Shown piece by piece: positions 1-4,592 of a DNA stretch of 5,202 bases. Every line of letters starts with the position of its first letter. Position 1 is the stretch's first letter. Below the pieces are notes generated by a model that did no database searches, was not told the origin of the DNA, and was given only the letters and a program-made list of their open reading frames with translations. The translations under genes and the position numbers were made by a program. Origin of the DNA: Amarobacter sp035326025 (GTDB lineage Bacteria; Chloroflexota; Dehalococcoidia; Tepidiformales; Tepidiformaceae); NCBI GenBank assembly GCA_035326025.1, contig DAOKYT010000101.1, positions 1 to 5,202 of the forward strand, given 5' to 3'.

Positions 1-2
1 CC

Positions 3-2399
3 TCACCCGCACTTGTTGTAGAAGCAGTTGTGGCAGATCAGGCAGCCCTCGGCGTAGTACAGCACCGCGCCACAATCCGGGCAGCCCACCCCGCTCGCCA
101 CCGCGTCGCTGTGCTTCGTCGCGGCCACACTCGGGTTCGTGCTTTCCGCTACCTGGTCCGCCGGGATGAGCATCGGCTGGACGGCCGTGTTCGTTCCGCC
201 GAACTTCAGCTCCAGCCAGCGGAACACGTAGTCCACGATGCTGGTCGCGATCGGGATCTGCTTGTTGCTGGTCGGGCCGCTCGGCTCGAACCGCGTGTTC
301 TTCAGCTTCGAAGCCAGCTCCGAGATAGGTACCCCGTACTGGAGCGCGTAGCTTGTGAGCATCGCCACCGTGTCCATCAGGCCCGAGACGGTCGAGCCCT
401 GCTTGTTCACGTTGATGAACACCTCGCCCGGCGTCCCATCGTCGAACACGCCCACGGTCATGTAACCTTCCTGTTCGCCCACGCGGAACTTGTGCGTGAT
501 GGCCTGGCGCTCATCGGGCAGCCTTCGGCGCACCGGGCCCATGGCTCCCGTGACGATCGCCTGGGCCGCCTCGATCGCCTTTTCGCTCTCGCTCTTCTCA
601 GCGTGCTTTAGCACCTGGAGCTCACGCGAACCGTCCCGGTAAATGGTGATGCCGTTGCAGCCGGTCCGGTAGGCCAGCTCATAGGCGGTCCGCACATCGT
701 CCACGCTGGCTGTGTTCGGAAAGTTGATCGTCTTCGAGACCGCGTTGTCCGTGAACTCCTGGAAGGCAGCCTGCATGCGCACGTGCCACGCAGGTTCGAT
801 GTCGTGCGCGGTCACGAACGTGTCCTTCACCCACTGCGGCACTTCGGGCCGCTCCGCGAGGTGCCCGCCTTCGGCCAGGAAACGAATGAGCTCGTCGCTG
901 TAGAACCCCTCGGCCTTCGCAACCGCCTCGAACTGCTCGTTCACCTCCGCCAGCTCGGTCCGCTTCGTCGGGTCGTCCTTGTCGAGGTAATGCGAGCGGA
1001 TGAACGCGAGCGAGAACACCGGCTCTATCCCGCCGGAGCAGTTCGCGATGATGCTGAGGGTCCCGGTCGGGGCGATCGTGGTCCGCGTGGAGTTCCGCAT
1101 CGGGCGTGGGCCTTCCGGCCCCCTGGGCCCGTAAATCGAATCTGCCCAGTCCGGGAAGTTGCCCCGCACCTGCGCCAGCTGCGACGAGGCGGCGTCGGCT
1201 TCCCGCTGGATGAACGACATCACTTCCCGCGCCAGCGTCAGCGCCTCTTCCGAGTTGTACGCGATGCGCAGGTCGATAAGCATGTCCGCCCAGCCCATCA
1301 CCCCCAGCCCGATGCGGCGGATCGCGTGGGAGGTCTCCGCAATCTCCGGGATCGGGTAGTGGTTCATCTCAATCACGTTGTCGAGGAGGTGTACCGTCCG
1401 CCGGACTACCTTCCCCAGCCGTTCGTAATCGACCTCCTTCGCCCCTGGCGCGCCCTTCGTGAAGTGGTGCAGGTTGATCGAACCGAGGTTGCACGAATCG
1501 AACGGGTAGAGCGGCTGCTCGCCGCACGGGTTCGTCGATTCGACCGGACCGCGCTTCGGCACCGGGTTCGCCCTCCCCGCGTTGATCCGGTCGATGAAGA
1601 TGACACCCGGGTCGCCGTTCTTCCAGGCGTTCGCGAGCATTTTCTCCCACACCTCGCGCGCATCGCGCCGGGAGACTACCTGGCCCGAGGTGGGGTTGAT
1701 GATGTCGTAGGCCGTGCCCTCTTCGACCGCCTTCATGAACGCATCGGTCACCGCCACGCTGATGTTGAAGTTCTGCAGCGTGGTCATGTCCGCCTTCATC
1801 GTGATGAACTCATCGATGTCCGGGTGATCAACACGGAGGATGCCCATGTTCGCGCCCCGGCGCGTGCCGCCCTGCTTGATCGCTTCCGTCGCCGCGTCGA
1901 ACACTTTCATGAACGAGACGGGGCCGCTCGCGACGCCCATCGTCGACTGCACGCGGTCGTGCGCCGGCCGCAGCCGCGAAAACGCGAACCCGGTCCCGCC
2001 GCCCGACTTGTGGATGATCGCGGTGTTCTTGATCGCCTCGAAAATGCCATCGATTGAATCGGGCACGGGAAGGACGAAGCATGCCGAGAGCTGCTGGAGC
2101 TCTCGCCCGGCGTTTACCAGTGTCGGCGAGTTCGGGAGGAAGTCGAGCGAAGCCATCAGCCGGTAGAAGCTCCCCTCGGCCGCTGCGCGGTCGCCTTCCG
2201 TCCCGCCAAACCGCAGCTCAGCCTCGGCCAGGTTGTGGGCCACGCGGCGGAACACCTGGTCCGGCGTCTCCAGCGCATCGCCACGGTCGTTCCGGCGTGC
2301 CACGCGCCGCTCGATGACTACCTTCGCATTCTCCGAAAGCGGCGTGGGCTCGAAATCCCCGTTGTCCAGGCCGAGGCCTTCCGATGCAGTCGTGACCAT
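3..2399 (-). CDS. nrdJ: Adenosylcobalamin-dependent ribonucleotide reductase (class II), NrdJ
   Basis: This cytoplasmic enzyme reduces ribonucleotides to deoxyribonucleotides, using a thiyl radical generated from adenosylcobalamin. The 798 residues match class II reductases with a C-terminal extension. Residue numbers start at MVTTASEG. Visible motifs are NSPTLVNAG (90-98), the first redox cysteine in SACFVLP (C107), HKSGGGTGF (130-138), the active-site NPCGE (N290, radical C292, E294), the second redox cysteine in DSCNLGSINL (C303, 11 residues after C292), the phosphate-binding APTGT (443-447) and GCNGITIYRDGSRE (580-593). A TSCPD-like domain covers about 625-735. The tail has six cysteines (773, 776, 786, 789, 792, 797), probably the thiol-shuttle or zinc-ribbon end. 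No N-terminal ATP-cone is visible, so activity control may rest on NrdR. An in-frame ATG 15 bases upstream exists, but GGAGGA lies between the two ATGs, 6 bases from the second, so the shorter start is chosen. No intein or frameshift is seen. The stop codon lies 3 bases from the window edge. Confidence 0.97.
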   Translation of the reverse strand: MVTTASEGLGLDNGDFEPTPLSENAKVVIERRVARRNDRGDALETPDQVFRRVAHNLAEAELRFGGTEGDRAAAEGSFYRLMASLDFLPNSPTLVNAGRELQQLSACFVLPVPDSIDGIFEAIKNTAIIHKSGGGTGFAFSRLRPAHDRVQSTMGVASGPVSFMKVFDAATEAIKQGGTRRGANMGILRVDHPDIDEFITMKADMTTLQNFNISVAVTDAFMKAVEEGTAYDIINPTSGQVVSRRDAREVWEKMLANAWKNGDPGVIFIDRINAGRANPVPKRGPVESTNPCGEQPLYPFDSCNLGSINLHHFTKGAPGAKEVDYERLGKVVRRTVHLLDNVIEMNHYPIPEIAETSHAIRRIGLGVMGWADMLIDLRIAYNSEEALTLAREVMSFIQREADAASSQLAQVRGNFPDWADSIYGPRGPEGPRPMRNSTRTTIAPTGTLSIIANCSGGIEPVFSLAFIRSHYLDKDDPTKRTELAEVNEQFEAVAKAEGFYSDELIRFLAEGGHLAERPEVPQWVKDTFVTAHDIEPAWHVRMQAAFQEFTDNAVSKTINFPNTASVDDVRTAYELAYRTGCNGITIYRDGSRELQVLKHAEKSESEKAIEAAQAIVTGAMGPVRRRLPDERQAITHKFRVGEQEGYMTVGVFDDGTPGEVFINVNKQGSTVSGLMDTVAMLTSYALQYGVPISELASKLKNTRFEPSGPTSNKQIPIATSIVDYVFRWLELKFGGTNTAVQPMLIPADQVAESTNPSVAATKHSDAVASGVGCPDCGAVLYYAEGCLICHNCFYNKCG

Positions 2400-2405
2400 T
2401 GGTGT

Positions 2406-2411
2406 TCCTCC
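2406..2411 (-). promoter_or_regulatory. Shine-Dalgarno site of nrdJ that decides the start
   Basis: The minus strand reads GGAGGA followed by 6 bases and then the ATG at 2399. The alternative ATG at 2414 overlaps the upstream edge of this site and has no comparable site of its own, which supports MVTTASEG as the real N-terminus. Confidence 0.8.
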
Positions 2412-2447
2412 CATTCTTGGCGTCCCGCGGCGGGAGCGGGGCTGGTG

Positions 2448-2476
2448 ATGATACGAACAAATGTTCGAACTGGCTA
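2448..2476 (-). promoter_or_regulatory. Putative internal promoter for nrdJ
   Basis: On the minus strand, TAGCCA (2471-2476, 4 of 6 to TTGACA) is followed by exactly 17 bases and TATCAT (2448-2453, 5 of 6 to TATAAT). Transcription would begin near 2441, giving a leader of about 40 bases that includes the nrdJ ribosome-binding site. The -35 element overlaps the stop codon of the preceding gene (2474). This would let nrdJ be expressed apart from nrdR. The motifs are seen in the sequence; promoter activity is inferred. Confidence 0.5.
2454..2467 (-). promoter_or_regulatory. LexA/SOS-type operator (CGAAC-N4-GTTCG)
   Basis: The 14-mer CGAACATTTGTTCG is a perfect 6+6 palindrome around TT. It matches the GAAC-N4-GTTC operator form bound by LexA in Bacillus and Actinobacteria. 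It fills the spacer of the putative nrdJ promoter and abuts its -10 hexamer, a position where a bound repressor would block RNA polymerase. An overlapping GTTCGAAC palindrome (2463-2470) adds a further half-site. Binding by LexA is inferred; no lexA gene lies in the window. Confidence 0.55.
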
Positions 2477-2809
2477 GTGGTCTCCGGGAGCCAACCGCCC
2501 CGTTGTCACTGGCTGCGGCGCTTCGTCCGACCGCTGGATCACCGGGTCGCCCATGCGCGAGCGGCCGCGGCTGAGGGTGCGGCCGGTGTTATCGGGCTGC
2601 GCCCCGGCGAAGTGTGCCACGAGCGCCTCGGCGGCGCCGTGCGGACCGCGCTCATGCACCAGGTTCAACAGCTGCGCCGGCCGGAAGTCACGCATCGCAA
2701 GCAGGTAGGCCTTTTCGGTGAGTAGCAGCCCGGCCACATCCGCATCGCCGTCCGCGGTCGTGCGGATGGCGCCGTTGGTCGAAAGCGAATGGACTTCCCA
2801 GATCTTCAT
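2474..2809 (-). CDS. Hypothetical 111-residue protein between nrdR and nrdJ
   Basis: I do not recognise a family. The ATG at 2809 begins MKIWEVHSLSTNGAIR, 2 bases after the nrdR stop codon. A GGTGAG ribosome-binding site lies inside the last codons of nrdR, so translational coupling is likely. The first 75 residues look folded and mixed alpha/beta (TEKAYLLAMRDFRPAQLLNLVHE suggests helices). Residues 76-111 are rich in R, G, P, D and Q and are probably disordered. There are no cysteines, signal peptide or membrane segment, so it is presumably cytoplasmic. Its frame also stays open further upstream through nrdR, but that extension is a shadow of nrdR. Its location suggests a role near reductase regulation or dNTP metabolism, which is inference from position only. 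Confidence 0.7.
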   Translation of the reverse strand: MKIWEVHSLSTNGAIRTTADGDADVAGLLLTEKAYLLAMRDFRPAQLLNLVHERGPHGAAEALVAHFAGAQPDNTGRTLSRGRSRMGDPVIQRSDEAPQPVTTGRLAPGDH

Positions 2810-2811
2810 GG

Positions 2812-3378
2812 CTAGCTCACCGACTCGGCGAAATGCCGGCTTTCCACGTCCTGGAGCAGACGCGGCCCCCGCGGCTCGTCCGGCACGTCCGGGAGTGCCA
2901 GTTGCAGGCTGCGCTCCTCGGCGGTCGGGATCCGGCCCTCTTCCAGCGCCTCCACCGCTTCCTTGAGCGACTCGATGTCGGCGAACGCGCGGTAGACCGA
3001 GGCGAAGCGGATGTAGGCGATGTGGTCGAGCCGCCGGAGGGCATCCATCGCCAGCTCTCCCACAAACTGCGATGGGATCTCCGGGCGGCCGTCGGCTGTC
3101 ACCCTGGCCTCGATCTCGGCCACGACCGCCTCCAGCTGCGCCACCGAAATGCTCCGCTTCGCGCATGCGGCCCGCAGGCCGCGGAGCAGTTTTTCGCGGT
3201 TAAAGTCCTCGCGCCGCCCGTCCTTCTTCACCAGCTGCACGGTCGAAAACTGCACAGCCTCGACCGTGGTGAATCGTTCGCCGCACGAGATGCACTGCCG
3301 CCGCCGCCGAATCCCGTCGTCGGTTGCCCGGGAGTCGGTCACTCTGGAATCGCGGAAGTGGCAGTATGGGCAGCGCAC
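2812..3378 (-). CDS. nrdR: Transcriptional repressor NrdR
   Basis: NrdR is a nucleotide-sensing repressor of ribonucleotide reductase genes that binds paired NrdR boxes. The N-terminus MRCPYCHFRDSRVTDSR with C3, C6, C29 and C32 (CISCGERFTT) is the DNA-binding zinc ribbon; the R-rich run RRRRQ precedes its second half. An ATP-cone domain covers about 47-137, beginning VQLVKKDGRREDFNREKL and ending near YIRFASVYRAFADI. Typical NrdR proteins are about 150 residues; this one has 188 because of an acidic, proline-containing tail of about 40 residues. The start is GTG, fixed by the universal MRCPYC-type N-terminus; no ATG or GTG is in frame upstream before the promoter. The only Shine-Dalgarno-like sequence, AAGGA at 3393-3397, is a rather distant 14 bases away. 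The gene heads the unit with the 111-residue gene and nrdJ, and has NrdR boxes over its own promoter. Confidence 0.97.
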   Translation of the reverse strand: MRCPYCHFRDSRVTDSRATDDGIRRRRQCISCGERFTTVEAVQFSTVQLVKKDGRREDFNREKLLRGLRAACAKRSISVAQLEAVVAEIEARVTADGRPEIPSQFVGELAMDALRRLDHIAYIRFASVYRAFADIESLKEAVEALEEGRIPTAEERSLQLALPDVPDEPRGPRLLQDVESRHFAESVS

Positions 3379-3440
3379 GATTGACGTAACAATCCTTGAA
3401 GCGTCTAGGCACCTTAGCAGTTCCCTGGGGTGCGGGGGCG

Positions 3441-3470
3441 AGTATGGATCAATATCTTGTGGTCCGTCAA
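3441..3470 (-). promoter_or_regulatory. Putative nrdR operon promoter
   Basis: The minus strand has TTGACG (3465-3470, 5 of 6 to consensus), an 18-base spacer, then CATACT (3441-3446, 4 of 6). The predicted start of transcription is near 3434, leaving a leader of about 55 bases before the GTG of nrdR. One NrdR box lies wholly in the spacer and another lies just upstream of the -35. Confidence 0.6.
3447..3462. promoter_or_regulatory. NrdR box, promoter-spacer copy
   Basis: The plus strand reads gatCAATATCTTGTGG. The core from the C onward matches the published NrdR-box consensus (acaCwAtATaTwGtgt) at 11 of 13 positions. The 12-base core CAATATCTTGTG is the exact reverse complement of the core of the second box. 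The site occupies the -35/-10 spacer, so occupancy should repress transcription of nrdR and the genes after it. Confidence 0.65.
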
Positions 3471-3478
3471 GACTCCGG

Positions 3479-3494
3479 ACACAAGATATTGTGG
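3479..3494. promoter_or_regulatory. NrdR box, upstream copy
   Basis: ACACAAGATATTGTGG agrees with the NrdR-box consensus acaCwAtATaTwGtgt at 14 of 16 positions and is itself nearly palindromic (CACAA-GATA-TTGTG). It starts 32 bp from the start of the other box, about three helical turns, the type of spacing reported for tandem NrdR boxes. Together the two cores can also form a 12-bp hairpin with a 4-bp inner stem after a bulged G, but the consensus match and spacing favour operator function. Confidence 0.75.
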
Positions 3495-3563
3495 CGGTTC
3501 TGTTTCGTCGTTGCTGTCACCGTTGCATTCGCCGCCGCCCGCCCGAGCCCCGCGAACCGCCAC
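3491..3563. repeat. Spaced 10-bp perfect inverted repeat in the nrdR upstream gap
   Basis: GTGGCGGTTC (3491-3500) and GAACCGCCAC (3554-3563) are exact reverse complements, 53 bases apart. The right arm ends one base before the stop codon of the Cys4 gene and the left arm overlaps the upstream NrdR box. There is no T-tract, so this is not a typical intrinsic terminator. It may be a weak long-range stem in the 3' end of the Cys4 mRNA, or chance. The interval between the arms contains no gene I can support. Confidence 0.35.
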
Positions 3564-3884
3564 CTACCGCCGGCTCATCGCCCGCCCGCGAGCGAAGAAA
3601 TCGCACGCAACGGTGTCGGTCCACGGGTTGAGCACGCCGCTCCCGGGGTGCAGGCAGGTGCCCCGTCCGCCTTCGTGGTCTTCCACGAATTCGCGGCAGC
3701 CGCCGCAGGCCTTCGCCGGTTCCGCGCGTAGCCCGGATGGCTCCCGCAAGCCCGCCATCTCCAGCAGCGAGAACGGGTCCGGTTTCAGAAAGTCGTCCTC
3801 CCTTGCCGGCGGCTGGTGACGCCACTGCAGTTCGCCCTGTTGTTCGCGGCGCCGGTCTCGCTTGCGGTTCTTTCGGTGGCCCAC
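3564..3884 (-). CDS. Small basic Cys4 (zinc-ribbon-like) protein
   Basis: This 106-residue protein starts with GTG at 3884 and is the best coding candidate on either strand here. The N-terminus MGHRKNRKRDRRREQ is strongly basic and could bind nucleic acid. A linker (about 16-55) contains FLKPDPFSLLEMAGL. The C-terminal module has four cysteines, 60, 63, 77 and 94, in the pattern C-x2-C-x13-C-x16-C, with the context CGGCREF, GRGTCLHPG and NPWTDTVACDFF. This recalls small Cys4 proteins I associate with Chloroflexota, with the shape CxxCrxF...gxCxNP...v...C, probably binding zinc; the function is unknown. In frame, a stop at 3909-3911 limits the start to GTG 3884 or a rare CTG at 3890. No Shine-Dalgarno site is visible, but TACGCT (3891-3896) ends 6 bases before the GTG, which would suit a leaderless transcript. 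Longer frames on both strands here lack recognisable sequence and look like shadows. Confidence 0.6.
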   Translation of the reverse strand: MGHRKNRKRDRRREQQGELQWRHQPPAREDDFLKPDPFSLLEMAGLREPSGLRAEPAKACGGCREFVEDHEGGRGTCLHPGSGVLNPWTDTVACDFFARGRAMSRR

Positions 3885-3947
3885 GAACAGAGCGTACCGG
3901 CGTCCGGCTCATCCCGCGACCCGCGTGCAACGACCTGCGGTTACGAT

Positions 3948-3989
3948 AGGCGCGATCCGCGCGGCAACAGGCGCGATCCGCGTGGCAAC
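3948..3989. repeat. 21-base tandem duplication
   Basis: Two adjacent 21-base copies (3948-3968 and 3969-3989), each beginning AGGCGCGATCCGCG and ending GGCAAC, differ at one position (C versus T at base 15). The unit is a multiple of three and covers the presumed start region of the broken dehydrogenase, reading GAIRAAT GAIRVAT. It looks like a recent slippage duplication. Confidence 0.85.
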
Positions 3990-4239
3990 CTGGAACGCCG
4001 CGAACACGCTCGACATCGTTGACCTCCCCGTGCCCGCGCACTGCCCGAGGGAGGTGCTCATCCGGCCCACCACCGTCGGCATCTGCGGCTCCGGCCTCCA
4101 CTTCTACCGTGGCGAGTTCCGTGGTCTCCCGGGCATGGTCCCGGGCCACGAAATCAGCGGCGTGGTCGAAGCCGGGGGCGCCCTTGAGCCCGGGACCGCG
4201 GTGGCTGTGCAACCCACGGTCGCCTGCCGGTCGTGCGCT
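3982..4239 (+). pseudogene. N-terminal fragment of a zinc-dependent medium-chain alcohol dehydrogenase
   Basis: Reading from GTG 3982, the first 86 or so residues clearly belong to the zinc-type MDR/alcohol dehydrogenase family, which oxidises alcohols or polyols with NAD(P). Residues are VATWNAANTLDIVDLP, then EVLIRPTTVGICGS with the catalytic zinc ligand C35, GLHFYRGEF, and MVPGHEISGVVEAGG with H56 and E57. The structural-zinc loop starts with C82 and C85 (VACRSC), but its other two cysteines and the whole Rossmann domain are missing. Family members are about 340-350 residues, so roughly three quarters is lost. The usual CGSD reads CGSG here, a change at a conserved acidic position. The expected ATG lies where an ATC now stands in the tandem duplication; only GTG remains. 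The frame continues beyond 4239 with no family resemblance. I call it a remnant. Confidence 0.75.
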
Positions 4240-4450
4240 GGCACACGGGCGCACGGAGCGAGCGGCCGCGGAGGCGCTCGGGCTGCAAATAGAGGGATTC
4301 CGCAGTGTCGTACGAGAGCTGAAGGAGATCACCGGTCTGAATTCAACCCGCGACCTGGGCGAATGGTGGCGGCGCAACATGGGTGCGTGGCTGGAGTACG
4401 TTTCAACCATTGCGCAGGGGGAAGTGAGCCCGGATTCGTGGACCGGGTGA
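4238..4450 (+). pseudogene. Start-less C-terminal coding fragment fused to the dehydrogenase remnant
   Basis: In the frame one base later than the dehydrogenase, about 70 codons read like real protein and end in TGA at 4448-4450. It contains GRTERAAAEALGLQIEGF, VVRELKEITGLNSTRDLGEW and AWLEYVSTIAQGEV, an amphipathic, mostly helical acidic/basic pattern. There is no ATG, GTG or TTG near its beginning in frame; upstream the frame is only a shadow of the dehydrogenase. I read it as the end of an unrelated gene joined to the dehydrogenase stub by deletion or insertion around 4235-4245. I do not recognise the family. It could instead be chance, but the residue mix and the many tryptophans in plausible helices argue for a real remnant. 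Confidence 0.4.
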
Positions 4451-4466
4451 GGCGGACCTGGTCTGC

Positions 4467-4492
4467 CCTGGATGTCCCGGGACCGCTCCAGG
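4467..4492. other. Nested dyad in the non-coding gap 4451-4592
   Basis: CCTGGA (4467-4472) and TCCAGG (4487-4492) flank the perfect 10-bp palindrome GTCCCGGGAC (4474-4483). It lies 17 bases after the stop of the preceding fragment and could be a weak transcript end, but there is no T-run. The rest of the gap holds only a poor promoter-like TGCTACGCT at 4559-4567 ahead of the next gene. Confidence 0.35.
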
Positions 4493-4592
4493 CTGGCGAC
4501 GCCGTGGGAGAGAGCGCAAAGCAACCACCCACCGTGGCTGGATGCGCTTCAGCACCGGTGCTACGCTTCAACCCCTGCTACCACGAAGCCGC

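Noticed and set aside
783..2057. Plus-strand 424-codon frame opposite nrdJ
   Set aside because: It is the antisense shadow of a certain nrdJ; it is R/H/V-rich, has no recognisable domain, and is explained by the GC-rich codons of nrdJ.
3..2399. Intein or ATP-cone in NrdJ
   Set aside because: Motifs from the N-terminus to the Cys-rich tail are continuous at the normal spacing, and no ATP-cone sequence precedes the catalytic domain.
2400..2480. Cobalamin riboswitch ahead of nrdJ
   Set aside because: The gap between the preceding gene and nrdJ is about 75 bases, too short for the roughly 200-base element, and no B12-box sequence is seen.
2860..2900. Sliding-clamp binding motif in the NrdR tail (QLALP)
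   Set aside because: The family motif needs QLxLF or a similar aromatic end; the proline in place of the last residue makes this unlikely.
3450..3491. Hairpin read as an intrinsic terminator
   Set aside because: The 12-bp arms are the cores of two NrdR boxes placed around a promoter; no T-tract follows on either strand, and the consensus match explains the symmetry better.
3816..4022. Plus-strand short frame beginning MTPLQFALLFAAPVSLAVLSV as an exported peptide gene
   Set aside because: The signal-like start is antisense to the Cys4 gene and the remainder (DPRGNRRDPRGN) is the tandem duplication in another frame; no ribosome-binding site was seen.
3517..4524. Minus-strand 335-codon frame over the right half
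   Set aside because: It spans the Cys4 gene and the plus-strand dehydrogenase remnant in other frames; its sequence is biased (R, G, P, A) with no motif, so it is a GC-driven shadow.
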